From positions 42,382 to 106,381 of the forward strand of contig NZ_QSUU01000009.1 in assembly GCF_003439125.1 (NCBI RefSeq): 64,000 bases of DNA, read 5' to 3'. Below are positions 50,476-59,021 of this stretch, piece after piece (positions within the stretch are counted from its first letter, which is position 1; each line of letters begins with the position of its first letter). The position numbers and the translations under genes are program-made. The DNA is from Collinsella sp. OM04-5. GTDB taxonomy: Bacteria > Actinomycetota > Coriobacteriia > Coriobacteriales > Coriobacteriaceae. A model generated the notes under the pieces. It was not told the DNA's origin, did no database searches, and worked only from the letters and a program-made list of their open reading frames with translations.

Positions 50476-51467
50476 TAGTAGTCCAGCTTCCACATGTAGC
50501 GGCGCGTCATGTAGTCCTTGTGGGTAACGGCAGAGAGTGCACGCATGTACACGTTGTTGAGGATCGGGGCAAAGATCAGGTGGTTGAAGTACTCGCTCAC
50601 GCTGTCCTTGATGTCGTTGAGGCCGAGCTCCTTGGCGTCGAGCTGATAGACGCGCTCGCCACCGTACTGATTGACAAAACGGATGCCGCGCTCGTCGTTG
50701 CAGCGGCTGCGGCCGACGCTGATGAGCTGGAACAGCGAGGTACGCTTGTCCAGAATCTCGAAGGGGCCGTGGAAGAAGTCGCAGGTGTTGATGGTGCAGG
50801 AGTCGATCTGCAGCATCTCCTGCACGTTGCAGATGCTAAAGACGTAGGCGGCACCAAAGAGCGGACCCTGAGCCATCACGTTGATGCAGGGCTTGTCGGC
50901 ATTCTGCTCGGCCCACTTGGCAGCAAGCGGACGGGTGTACTCGACGGCCTTTCGATAGATGGGGTCGACCAAGTCGAAAGCGGCCATAGCGGTCTCGTAC
51001 TCGGCATAGCCCTCGGTCTGCTGCGTAAGCTCCATGGCGATCATGGTCACGACGGCGGAGTTGGTGCGGCCCATGCAGGACTCATCGACGGCCAGGCTGT
51101 CATACTGGATCTTGTAGTCGCAGACTTCGGTGAGGCCGGACTCGTCGACATAGATGGCGATGGTGCTGGCGCCGTGATCCTTGGCGACCTGGGCGGCGAC
51201 GATGGTCTCCTTGGTGCCGCGCATGGACACGACGACGGCCAGGGTGTTCTCGTTAACGTAGGCCGGGGTGGCGTGCACGAACTCGTTGCTGGTGTAGCTG
51301 GAGCTCACGACCTGCGTGGCCTCGTGCTCCATAAAGTACTGGGCAGGATAGTTGCCGCCGTTGGATCCGCCGGCGCCAATCCACACGACGCGCTTGATGC
51401 CGCCCTTGTCTGCCTTGTCAGCCAAAACCTGAGAGACGACATCCTTAACCTGTTCCTGAGTAGTCAT
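50475..51467 (-). CDS. SIS-domain deglycase-like enzyme 4, divergent
   Basis: Two SIS domains, 330 residues. Loops IGAGGSNGGNYP (30-41) and VSMRGTKET (80-88), the latter shortened. Glu217 and His233 keep the 16-residue spacing (VQEMLQ, then FFHGPFE), but the usual Glu before F/Y-F-H-G is Asp230 and the usual Trp after Glu-Met is changed. The C-terminus HKDYMTRRYMWKLDY is normal for the family. It is divergent from GntR 4 and has no PTS of its own. It may act on a different substrate from the other three. Confidence 0.75.
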   Translation of the reverse strand: MTTQEQVKDVVSQVLADKADKGGIKRVVWIGAGGSNGGNYPAQYFMEHEATQVVSSSYTSNEFVHATPAYVNENTLAVVVSMRGTKETIVAAQVAKDHGASTIAIYVDESGLTEVCDYKIQYDSLAVDESCMGRTNSAVVTMIAMELTQQTEGYAEYETAMAAFDLVDPIYRKAVEYTRPLAAKWAEQNADKPCINVMAQGPLFGAAYVFSICNVQEMLQIDSCTINTCDFFHGPFEILDKRTSLFQLISVGRSRCNDERGIRFVNQYGGERVYQLDAKELGLNDIKDSVSEYFNHLIFAPILNNVYMRALSAVTHKDYMTRRYMWKLDY

Positions 51468-51505
51468 CGTGCATCAGCCTTTCTTCTCGTTTGATGCTCT
51501 CGATG

Positions 51506-51552
51506 GCATACAAGTTACATATATGTTTTGGCTATGTCGACTAGTTGTATGC
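51506..51552. promoter_or_regulatory. Operator candidate between SIS 4 and GntR 4
   Basis: GCATACAAGTT and AGTTGTATGC form an inverted pair 25 nt apart; ATACAGGTT repeats follow at 51648-51668, close to the GntR 4 start. These may be GntR 4 sites controlling both genes. Confidence 0.5.
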
Positions 51553-51672
51553 TATATTTGTCTTAGATATTTTGCTGGTAAAGTTTTCGGCAATCCATTA
51601 TCAGCGGTTTTGTTGTCATGTTGGATACATGCTTGGTTCAGTAAGCATACAGGTTAGATACAGGTTGGTCGC

Positions 51673-52395
51673 ATGAATGCTTCGTCTAAAAAGAAACTGG
51701 CCCAATACGAGCGCTTGGCGGGCATGCTGCGCGACCGCATCGCCGCCGGCACCTACGCGCGCGGAGACAAACTGCCGTCCGAGATGGAACTCATGGACGA
51801 ATCGGGTCTGTCGCGCAGCACCGTGCGCCATGCCCTTAAGGTTCTTGTTGACGAGGGCCTGGTTCGCACCGAGCGCGGACGCGGCGCCTTTGTGGCCGAC
51901 ACGCCAGCGCTCCACGAGAACAACCTGGTGTTTTCGAGCTACACAGCGCAGATCCAGGGCCAGGGCATGAAGCCCACCACGCGCACGGTGGACTCGGGCT
52001 TTGCCAAGGCAACGGGTAGCGTGGCCAAGTTTTTCGATGCCGCCGTGGGCAGCAAGCTCGTCAAGCTTGTCCGCCTGCGCTATCTGGACGACGCCCCGCT
52101 GTGCCTGGAGACCACCTATCTTCCGCCAAGCTTTGAGGCGCTCATCGATCGCGATATCAACGGATCGCTCTACGCCACGCTGCGCCAGGAGTTCCATCGC
52201 GCACCGGCCCAGGGACACAAGACCTTTGAGGTGTGCTACGCCTCGCAAAACGAGGCGTTTTTGCTCAACGTTGAGCGCGGGCAGGCATTGATCCTTATCA
52301 CCGACTACGTCTACGACACCGACGGCCGCCCGCTCCATGTCTCCAAGCGCATCCAACGAACCGACCGCGCCAAATACACCGAGCCCATCGGCTAA
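51673..52395 (+). CDS. GntR/UTRA-family regulator 4
   Basis: HutC-type regulator, 240 residues. Winged helix LPSEMELMDESGLSRSTVRH, ALKVLVDEGLVRTERGRGAF; UTRA domain with VRLRYLDDAPLCLETTYLPP and ALILITDYVYDTDGRPLHVS. It is the only GntR in the window on the plus strand, and is divergent from SIS 4, the likely target. Its recognition helix (RSTVRHALKVL) differs from GntR 2 and 3, as do the sites in front of it. The 52407 inverted repeat follows 11 nt after the stop. Confidence 0.88.
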   Translation: MNASSKKKLAQYERLAGMLRDRIAAGTYARGDKLPSEMELMDESGLSRSTVRHALKVLVDEGLVRTERGRGAFVADTPALHENNLVFSSYTAQIQGQGMKPTTRTVDSGFAKATGSVAKFFDAAVGSKLVKLVRLRYLDDAPLCLETTYLPPSFEALIDRDINGSLYATLRQEFHRAPAQGHKTFEVCYASQNEAFLLNVERGQALILITDYVYDTDGRPLHVSKRIQRTDRAKYTEPIG

Positions 52396-52406
52396 CCGGC
52401 CAAAAA

Positions 52407-52572
52407 GGGACAGGTTTATTTTGGTAGGTTTTATCTGGGGTTTTATTATATCCGCAGGTCAATCGCCTTGGTCATACACACCCAAAACAAAAGCCGCCGC
52501 GAAGGTATCCGCATCCTTCGCAGCGGCTTGCAACGTTTGCCCAGATAAAACCTGCCAAAATAAACCTGTCCC
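52407..52572. repeat. 166 nt MITE-like element with 33 bp terminal inverted repeats
   Basis: The 33 nt arms (starting GGGACAGGTTTATTTTGG) at 52407-52439 and 52540-52572 are reverse complements at 32 of 33 positions. The interior has a second hairpin (AAGCCGC...GCGGCTT). Its right arm abuts the GNAT stop codon. Solo arm copies are at 33174 and 44924. It may terminate both convergent genes. Confidence 0.88.
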
Positions 52573-53162
52573 TAAATGGTAGGTTTGAGGAGATCGGGGA
52601 ACCAGGTTGGTTTGGGCTGGTTGGGCGTGCGCTCGGCCAGGACCAGCTCCATCCAACACATGTCGTACCAGCGGCCGAACTTTTGCGCGCAGCGATCGAA
52701 GGCGCCCACCAGGCGGTATCCCATGTGGTCATGGAAATCCTGGCTGTTGTGCGTCAGGTACTCGTCGTCCTTATCGTGCGGCACGGCGATGAGCGCGCAC
52801 ATGCTGGTGATGCCCATCGCGACCAAGCATTGCTTGAGCGCGTCGTGCAGCCTGCGGCCCAGCCCGCCGTGGCGCACATCGCGTGCCAGGTAGATCGACG
52901 TCTCGACCGACCAGTCGTACGCCTCGCGGCTGTTGAGCGCGCTCACATAGGCATAGCCCACCGGACGCCCGTCGAGCTCCATCACCAAATACGGATAGCG
53001 CTCGAGCGTACGCTCGATGCGCCCGGCAAATTCCTCGACGCTCGGCACCTCGTATTCACAGGTAATCGCCGTCTTAAGCACATACGGCTCATAGATGGCA
53101 AGCAATTCCGGTGCATCATCGGGCGTCGCCAGGCGAATTGTCGGCTCGGACATCTCGGGCAT
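52572..53162 (-). CDS. GNAT N-acetyltransferase (phosphinothricin-acetyltransferase-like)
   Basis: 196 residues, GNAT fold. Typical segments: IRLATPDDAPELLAIYEPYV, MELDGRPVGYAYVSALNSRE, then the acetyl-CoA loop LARDVRHGGLGRRLHDALKQ, followed by SQDFHDHMGYRLVGAFDRCA and KFGRWYDMCWMEL. This resembles the PAT/YncA group, which acetylates small amines such as amino-acid analogues. The Met at 53162 has GGGAGGGG upstream. Its final residues (LLKPTI) are coded right up against the MITE-like element. The natural substrate is unknown. Confidence 0.88.
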   Translation of the reverse strand: MPEMSEPTIRLATPDDAPELLAIYEPYVLKTAITCEYEVPSVEEFAGRIERTLERYPYLVMELDGRPVGYAYVSALNSREAYDWSVETSIYLARDVRHGGLGRRLHDALKQCLVAMGITSMCALIAVPHDKDDEYLTHNSQDFHDHMGYRLVGAFDRCAQKFGRWYDMCWMELVLAERTPNQPKPTWFPDLLKPTI

Positions 53163-53179
53163 ACAGCCCCTCCCCCACA

Positions 53180-53222
53180 AAAGCAAAGGCCGCCCTGCGC
53201 CAAACCCAGGCGTAGGGCGGCC
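53180..53222 (-). terminator. Terminator of the threonine aldolase gene
   Basis: On the minus strand GGCCGCCCTACGCC pairs with GGCGCAGGGCGGCC around TGGGTTT and is followed by TTTGCTTTTG. Confidence 0.85.
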
Positions 53223-53240
53223 CCTCGTCATTACATCAAG

Positions 53241-54266
53241 CTACAGGACAGCCGCCAGCGCGTCGATGTCCTCCTGCGTCGTGGCCCAGCTGGTGCAAAA
53301 GCGCACCACGGTGTGGGTCTCGTCGTACTTTTCCCAATACTCGATCGCGGCATGCTCGCGAATGCGCGCCATGTCCTCGTTGGGCAGAATCACAAACTGC
53401 TGGTTTGTGGGCGTCTCCAAGAAGAACTGGTAGCCGCGCTCGTGCAGCACGCGACGAAGCGCCTGCGCGGTTTCGATCGCCTGGCGACCAATCTCAAAAT
53501 ACAGGCCATCGGTAAAGAGTGCCTCAAACTGCACGCCCGTCAGGCGGCCCTTGGCCAGCAACGCACCGTGCTGCTTAATGCGCGGAATGGGATGCGCCGG
53601 AGCGTGCATGCCGCAAAACACCACGGCCTCGCCGCACAGAGCGCCGCACTTGGTGCCGCCGATGTAGAACACGTCGCACAGCTGTGCCAGCTCGGGCAGA
53701 GTGAGGTCGCACTCGTCGGCTGCCAGCGCATAGGCCAGTCGGGCGCCATCCACAAACAGCGGAATCTCGCGCTTCTGGCACACCGCGTGAATCGCCGCGA
53801 GCTCGGCCTTGGAGTACAGCGTGCCGTACTCAGTCGACAGGCTCACGTACACCGCGCCCGGAAACACCGTGTGCTCGTAGCTCTCGTTTTCGTAGAACAC
53901 CTGGATATAATTCTCGAGGTCCTCGGCATGCATCTTGCCCTCGTAGCCAGGGATGGTGAGCACCTTGTGGCCGCCAAACTCGATGGCGCCCGCCTCGTGA
54001 CAGGCGACGTGGCCGGTCTCGGCGGCAACGACGCCCTCGTACGGCGCGAGCAGCATGTCGATCACCGTCGCGTTGGCCTGCGTGCCGCCCACCAGAAAAA
54101 ACACGTCGGCATCGGGGGCCTGACAGGCCTCGCGAATAAGGTGCTTGGCACGCTCGGTGTGCGCATCGGTGCCGTAGCCGGGCTGCGGCTCCATATTGGT
54201 GTCGACGAGCGCCTGCAGCACCGCCGGATGGGCGCCGTGGGAATAGTCGTTGTTAAACGCGAGCAT
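53241..54266 (-). CDS. Low-specificity threonine aldolase-like PLP enzyme
   Basis: PLP fold-type I beta-eliminating lyase, 341 residues; expected to cleave threonine/allo-threonine to glycine and acetaldehyde. It begins LAFNNDYSHGAHPAVLQAL; FFLVGGTQANATVIDMLL is the cofactor phosphate loop, VAAETGHVACHEAG follows, PLFVDGARLAYAL provides the Asp/Arg, and the Schiff-base Lys is in YIGGTKCGALCGEAV. AGGAT precedes the ATG. The C-terminal domain is complete. It is monocistronic with its own terminator. Confidence 0.92.
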   Translation of the reverse strand: MLAFNNDYSHGAHPAVLQALVDTNMEPQPGYGTDAHTERAKHLIREACQAPDADVFFLVGGTQANATVIDMLLAPYEGVVAAETGHVACHEAGAIEFGGHKVLTIPGYEGKMHAEDLENYIQVFYENESYEHTVFPGAVYVSLSTEYGTLYSKAELAAIHAVCQKREIPLFVDGARLAYALAADECDLTLPELAQLCDVFYIGGTKCGALCGEAVVFCGMHAPAHPIPRIKQHGALLAKGRLTGVQFEALFTDGLYFEIGRQAIETAQALRRVLHERGYQFFLETPTNQQFVILPNEDMARIREHAAIEYWEKYDETHTVVRFCTSWATTQEDIDALAAVL

Positions 54267-54311
54267 GGCAATCCTCTCTTACCGGGTATCGGCCAGATGA
54301 TTCAAACGGGG

Positions 54312-55175
54312 CTATTGTACGCCGTTGGGATAGGCAATGCGCGCGGCAAGACACTCAAGTGCCAGCACCAGGGCAAAGCCGCAGCTCACGTCACTCAAAA
54401 AGTGCGCTCCGATCACGATGCGGCCAAAAGCGACGAACGCCGCAACCACAGCGGCAGCCCAAAAGACCACGCGGCGGCGCGACGGCCTTTCCTTAAAGGC
54501 CGCCGCGGGAAGCCCGGCGAGCATAAGGCCGATCGCCGCGTGCGCGGTGTGCCCGCTCGCGAACGACTTAAAGCCGTCCTTGATCACGCCGGCGGCAATA
54601 TAGCTCCACTTATCGGGATTGCCGATTACCCACCACGGCTGAAAATTGAGCCCCGGCGTGACCTCGATCACGCGCATGCGCGGGCGCGACCACAGCGGCT
54701 TGACGATCACGTTGAGGATAATGGCCTGAGCGACCCACACGGCAAGCACCATCAACGCCCAGCGCGTGAGCTCGTCGGGATCGGTGTCGCGTGTGAGACG
54801 GTAGGCGATGAGGTTGGCAGCGATGACCAGCACAAACGTCAGCACCAGCTGAAACGCGATGAGTTTGCCGCCGACACGCTGCGATCCGACAATCTCGTAG
54901 CCGAGCAGGCCCACGTTAATGAGAATGCCCAGCGCGGCGAGCCACTTGCTTGCCTTGGAATCGGGGCGCACCGCTCGCACGAGCATAACGCCCGCGATGC
55001 TCGCCGTCAGCTCAAACGGTAGCTCGCCGGCCGCCTCGACAAAGCGACCGTACATGCTGCCGATGTTGAACAGCGCGCTCGAAATCTGATAATCGAAGAA
55101 ACTGCCCACGCCCAGGCAGAGGGCAAGGATAACCGCGATAGCAGCGGCGTCTTTCTTATAGATGTACCCGAACAT
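54312..55175 (-). CDS. PAP2-family membrane phosphatase
   Basis: Integral membrane lipid-phosphatase-like protein, 287 residues, six to seven TM helices. The three acid-phosphatase motifs are KPLWSRPRMR, SFASGHTAHA and GRIVIGAHFLSDV, with the catalytic His in the last two. Likely substrates are undecaprenyl- or phosphatidyl-phosphates on the outer face. AAGGAAA precedes the ATG. It follows mfd by 56 nt, in which a fragment of the structured repeat (copy E) is seen. Confidence 0.9.
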   Translation of the reverse strand: MFGYIYKKDAAAIAVILALCLGVGSFFDYQISSALFNIGSMYGRFVEAAGELPFELTASIAGVMLVRAVRPDSKASKWLAALGILINVGLLGYEIVGSQRVGGKLIAFQLVLTFVLVIAANLIAYRLTRDTDPDELTRWALMVLAVWVAQAIILNVIVKPLWSRPRMRVIEVTPGLNFQPWWVIGNPDKWSYIAAGVIKDGFKSFASGHTAHAAIGLMLAGLPAAAFKERPSRRRVVFWAAAVVAAFVAFGRIVIGAHFLSDVSCGFALVLALECLAARIAYPNGVQ

Positions 55176-55186
55176 GCTTTCCTTTC

Positions 55187-55231
55187 GATGGAACCAGATT
55201 GCCCAAATGGGGCGTTTGCAGCGTCGACCCG
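55187..55231 (-). repeat. Fragment of the structured post-stop repeat, copy E (after mfd)
   Basis: Right after the mfd TAA, the minus strand reads GGGTCGACGCTGCAAACGCC and then CCATTTGGGCAATCTGG, matching one side of copies A and B (CGACGCTGCAAACGCCCC). The pairing half is missing. Confidence 0.75.
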
Positions 55232-58200
55232 TTAGTCATCGTCGCTCGCGCCCAGCTGCTGCAGCAGCATGAGCGCAGCCGCCACCGGGCCGGTGCCGTC
55301 GTTGGCATCGAGGCCGCGACCCAGGCCGCTGCCCGCGCCGGCGCCCGCCTTGTAGGGCACGGAGAGCTTGCGACTCTTGGGAAAGTTCACCGCGCCATAG
55401 CGGGTCTTTAGTTCAAAAGCCACCTTCTTGGGCACGTCGACGCCCAAAAACGTGATGCGGCCGCCACTGAGTGTGACGCTCTCGAGTCCCAGGCGCTCGC
55501 CGCGGATACGGATGCGCGCGCGGTTGAACAGGTTGAGCCCCGCCAACGGCAGCTCACCGTGCGCGGCCTCGGTCTCCTCCTGCACCTCATCGATGCTCTC
55601 CAGGTCCTCGGCCGCCGCAAGTTTGCGGTACACGAGCACGCGCTGATCCACCGCCGGCATGTACTCCTCGGACAAGAAGTAATCGGCCGGCAGGTTGATG
55701 CCCACGCTCGCCGCCTCCACGCCGGCATCGTCATCGCCGCGCGCCTCGGCCACGGCCTGTCCCAGCATCTGCGTAAACAGGTCGAAGCCCACGCTCGACA
55801 GGTTACCGTGCTGTTCGGCACCCATAAGCGAACCGGCGCCGCGGATCTCCAGGTCGCGCATGGCGATGCGCATGCCGCTGCCCAGGTCCTGGAACTCGGA
55901 AAGCGCGGTCAGGCGTGCCGTGGCCTCCTCGGTAAGCGGCAGCTCGCCTGGGAACATAAAGTACGCGTATGCCTGCGTGGCTGAGCGGCCCACGCGGCCC
56001 TTGAGCTGGTAGAGCTGTGCCAGACCCAGGCGCTGCGAGTCCTCGATGATGAGCGTGTTGGCGGTCGCGTTGTCGATACCGCTCTCCACGATGGTCGTGG
56101 CGATGAGCACGTCAATCTTCTTGGTCGCGAACTCGATCATCACGTCCTCGACCTCGCGCGGGCTCATCTTGCCGTGCGCCACGCCCACGCGCGCCTCGGG
56201 CGCGGCCTCGTGCACGCGCGCCACGGCGTCGTCGATGGTCTTGACGCGGTTGGACACGTAATACACCTGGCCGCCGCGGCCCACCTCCAGGCGAATCGCC
56301 GCGCTCACCACGTCGGGATCGTACTCTCCCACGTGCACGATCACGGGGCGGCGCCCGGTCGGCGGCGTGGTGATCAGGCTCATGTCGCGCACGCCGCTCG
56401 TGGCCATCTGCATGGTTCGCGGAATCGGCGTTGCCGAAAGCGTGAGCACGTCAATCTGCTCGCGCAGGTTCTTGAGCTGCTCCTTGTGCTGCACACCAAA
56501 GCGCTGCTCTTCGTCGATGATCACCATGCCCAGGTTCTTGGGGTTCACGTCGGCAGAAAGCAGGCGGTGCGTGCCGATCAGCACGTCGATCGTGCCCTCG
56601 GCAAACGCCTTGAGCGCGCGCTTTTGCTGCGCCGGGGCGCGGAAGCGGCTGAGCACTTCGACCTCGAGGCCAAACGGGGCAAAGCGCTCAAAGAACGTCT
56701 CGTAGTGCTGCTGGGCCAGAATGGTCGTGGGGCAGAGCACCATGACTTGGCGGCCGGAGTCCACGCACTTAAACGCCGCGCGCAGGGCGACCTCGGTCTT
56801 GCCGAAACCCACGTCGCCGCACAGCAGGCGGTCCATGGGCTTGGGTGCTTCCATGTCGGCCTTTATGTCGGCGATAGCCTCCAGCTGGTCGCGCGTCTCG
56901 TCGTAGGGGAAGCTCTCCTCCATCTCGATCTGCTCGGGCGTGTCGGGTGGGCAGGCGATACCGGTAATCGAAGAGCGGCGCGTATACAGATCGACCAGGT
57001 CAAACGCCAGCTTTTTGGCGTTCTTGCGCGCCTTATTGGTGGCACGCGTCCAGTCGGCGGTGTTAAGCCTGGTCAGGCGTGGCTTGTCACCGTCGGGGCC
57101 AACATAACGCGTAATGCGGTCGACCTGCTCCAGCGGCACGTAGAGCTTGTCGCCGTCGGCATATTCCAGCAAAAAGTAGTCACGCTCCTTGCCGCCCACT
57201 TCCTGGCGCGCGATCTCGCTAAAGAGCGCGATGCCGTGAGTGGCGTGCACCACGTAGTCGCCCGGCTTAAACGGGAACGTGATCTGCGTAATGTCCACCT
57301 TGCGGCGGCTGCGCGCGCGGTTGGCGTCCATGCGGGCGTTGAGGTCGGCGATTGAGAACACGGCCAGGTTGGCATCGGGCACCACCACGCCCTGCGGCAG
57401 GGCGGCATCCACAAAGGTCACGCGTCCGCGCGAGATGGTGGGCACGGCGGCACCGGCGGCAGCCTGGGCCGCGCCCGCCTCGAGCGAGCGGGCGTTGAGC
57501 GCGTCGGCCTTACGCTCGTGAATGGAAGCATGGGCCTCCTGGCGTGCGGCACGGTCGGCAGAATCCGCCGTTGCCACGCGTACGCGCTCGCCAATAACGC
57601 CGGCGTTTTCGGGCGCGGCCGTCAACGACTCCTCAAAGGTAATGCCCTCGTCGCCAAAGGTGAGCTCCATCGACTCGCGCGCACCGCGGTCAGGGATGGC
57701 AAATACGCAGGCATAGCGCTTGCCCACGACTTCCTGAATGCGCGTCATAAAGCGATTGTCCGAGCCCGCAATGGCCGGCTGCTCAATCTTGAGCTCTGCC
57801 GTCACCGCACCGCCGGCACGAATCAGGCTCACGTAGTTCAGGCGCTGCTGAGCACCAAAGTCGAGCTGCTGGGCACGTACATACAGGCCATCCAGTCGGT
57901 CAATCCCCGCCTCGCCGGCACGCGCCTCGATATCCTCGTAGGCACGCAGGCAATCGTCGAACAGCGAGCGCGGCTCGGACAGCACCACGAGCGCCTTGCC
58001 GCTCACGTGCGCCAGCGGGCTCACGGTCTGGCCGTACATCACCGGCAAAAAGCGATCGAGCTCGGGCGTGACGATGCGCGCATCCACCATCTCGAGCAGC
58101 GCCGCCAGTTTGCTGTCGTCCTGGCTGGCACGATAGAGCGCCACATGCATGTTGTGGACGGCGTCGTCGGTGAGTGCGAGCTCGCGACAGGGGAAGATCT

Positions 58201-58864
58201 CGATGCTGTCCTCGTTGCCGATGGTCTGGCCCGTGGAACTCACCATGCGGCGGATGCGGTCGATCTCGTCGCCAAAGAACTCAATGCGCACGGGCGCCTT
58301 TTCCTGTGCGGGAAACACCTCGACGGTGTCACCGTGCACGCGGAACAGGCCGGGTGCATCGGCGGCGCCGGCATTGGTGTAGCCCATGCCCACCAGGCGC
58401 TGCGGCACCTCGTCAAAAGGGATCTCCTCGCCCACCGCAAAGGTCGTGGACTCCCAGTAGCGGCTCTCGACCGGCGGCACGCAGCGCAGCAGTGCGCGGG
58501 CCGAGGCGACCATAATGCAGTTGTCGCCGCGCACGATGCGCCCGAGCGCCTCGCAGCGCTGCGCCACCACGGCGTCGTCGGGCGCCTGCTCGCGCCACGG
58601 ATAGTCCTTGCGCTCGGGGAAGCGGCACACGTGCGCCAGCCCCACATAGGCGGCAAGGCTGCGGGCGGCACGATCGGCCGCGTCCTCGCCGCTCACAATG
58701 TAGACCGTGGGGCGCGGACGGCGCGCAAACTGGGCGGCAGCCATAAGCGTGCGACCCGACTGAGACACGGCCAGCGTCACGTCCTCGCCAGCATCGAGCC
58801 CGGCCTCGACGGTCTGCAGCGCCTCGGCAGTGTAGAGCTGCGCGGCTATACGGTGAATGAGCAT
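55232..58864 (-). CDS. mfd: Transcription-repair coupling factor Mfd
   Basis: Removes stalled RNA polymerase and recruits UvrA to lesions; 1210 residues, full length. N-terminal UvrB-like domains, the RNA-polymerase-interacting CarD-like domain (FPFKPGDYVVHATHGIALFS), then the SF2 helicase: Walker A CGDVGFGKTEVALR, GTHRLLSADV, DEEQRFGVQHKEQL, SATPIPRTMQMA, and the TRCF domain (PADYFLSEEYMPAVDQRVLV). A glycine-rich insert (AGAGAGSGLGRGLDANDGTG) is near the C-terminus. GGAGG precedes the ATG at 58864, so I rejected the Met at 58891. Confidence 0.97.
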   Translation of the reverse strand: MLIHRIAAQLYTAEALQTVEAGLDAGEDVTLAVSQSGRTLMAAAQFARRPRPTVYIVSGEDAADRAARSLAAYVGLAHVCRFPERKDYPWREQAPDDAVVAQRCEALGRIVRGDNCIMVASARALLRCVPPVESRYWESTTFAVGEEIPFDEVPQRLVGMGYTNAGAADAPGLFRVHGDTVEVFPAQEKAPVRIEFFGDEIDRIRRMVSSTGQTIGNEDSIEIFPCRELALTDDAVHNMHVALYRASQDDSKLAALLEMVDARIVTPELDRFLPVMYGQTVSPLAHVSGKALVVLSEPRSLFDDCLRAYEDIEARAGEAGIDRLDGLYVRAQQLDFGAQQRLNYVSLIRAGGAVTAELKIEQPAIAGSDNRFMTRIQEVVGKRYACVFAIPDRGARESMELTFGDEGITFEESLTAAPENAGVIGERVRVATADSADRAARQEAHASIHERKADALNARSLEAGAAQAAAGAAVPTISRGRVTFVDAALPQGVVVPDANLAVFSIADLNARMDANRARSRRKVDITQITFPFKPGDYVVHATHGIALFSEIARQEVGGKERDYFLLEYADGDKLYVPLEQVDRITRYVGPDGDKPRLTRLNTADWTRATNKARKNAKKLAFDLVDLYTRRSSITGIACPPDTPEQIEMEESFPYDETRDQLEAIADIKADMEAPKPMDRLLCGDVGFGKTEVALRAAFKCVDSGRQVMVLCPTTILAQQHYETFFERFAPFGLEVEVLSRFRAPAQQKRALKAFAEGTIDVLIGTHRLLSADVNPKNLGMVIIDEEQRFGVQHKEQLKNLREQIDVLTLSATPIPRTMQMATSGVRDMSLITTPPTGRRPVIVHVGEYDPDVVSAAIRLEVGRGGQVYYVSNRVKTIDDAVARVHEAAPEARVGVAHGKMSPREVEDVMIEFATKKIDVLIATTIVESGIDNATANTLIIEDSQRLGLAQLYQLKGRVGRSATQAYAYFMFPGELPLTEEATARLTALSEFQDLGSGMRIAMRDLEIRGAGSLMGAEQHGNLSSVGFDLFTQMLGQAVAEARGDDDAGVEAASVGINLPADYFLSEEYMPAVDQRVLVYRKLAAAEDLESIDEVQEETEAAHGELPLAGLNLFNRARIRIRGERLGLESVTLSGGRITFLGVDVPKKVAFELKTRYGAVNFPKSRKLSVPYKAGAGAGSGLGRGLDANDGTGPVAAALMLLQQLGASDDD

Positions 58865-58888
58865 GCTGTTCCTCCGGCATCGCAACGC

Positions 58889-58917
58889 CAAAAGCCCGCC
58901 GGGGCAAGCTCGGCGGG
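58889..58917 (-). terminator. Terminator between nth and mfd
   Basis: On the minus strand CCCGCCG pairs with CGGCGGG around AGCTTGCCC, followed by CTTTTGG. The T-run is short, so termination may be partial. Rest of 58918-59021: no feature. Confidence 0.6.
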
Positions 58918-59021
58918 TCGTACGTCAAATACATTGTCTGTCATGGTAGCGCATGGAGAGAACTCCGGCTCAAGGGCAAACCCGGCCCCGCAAAAAACGC
59001 CAGACGAAGATGCGTTCCGCC

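Noticed and set aside
23939..51467. Calling the SIS proteins GlmS (glucosamine-6-phosphate synthase)
   Set aside because: They have no N-terminal glutaminase domain, are half the length, and carry the deglycase-type EMQW/FHG pair instead.
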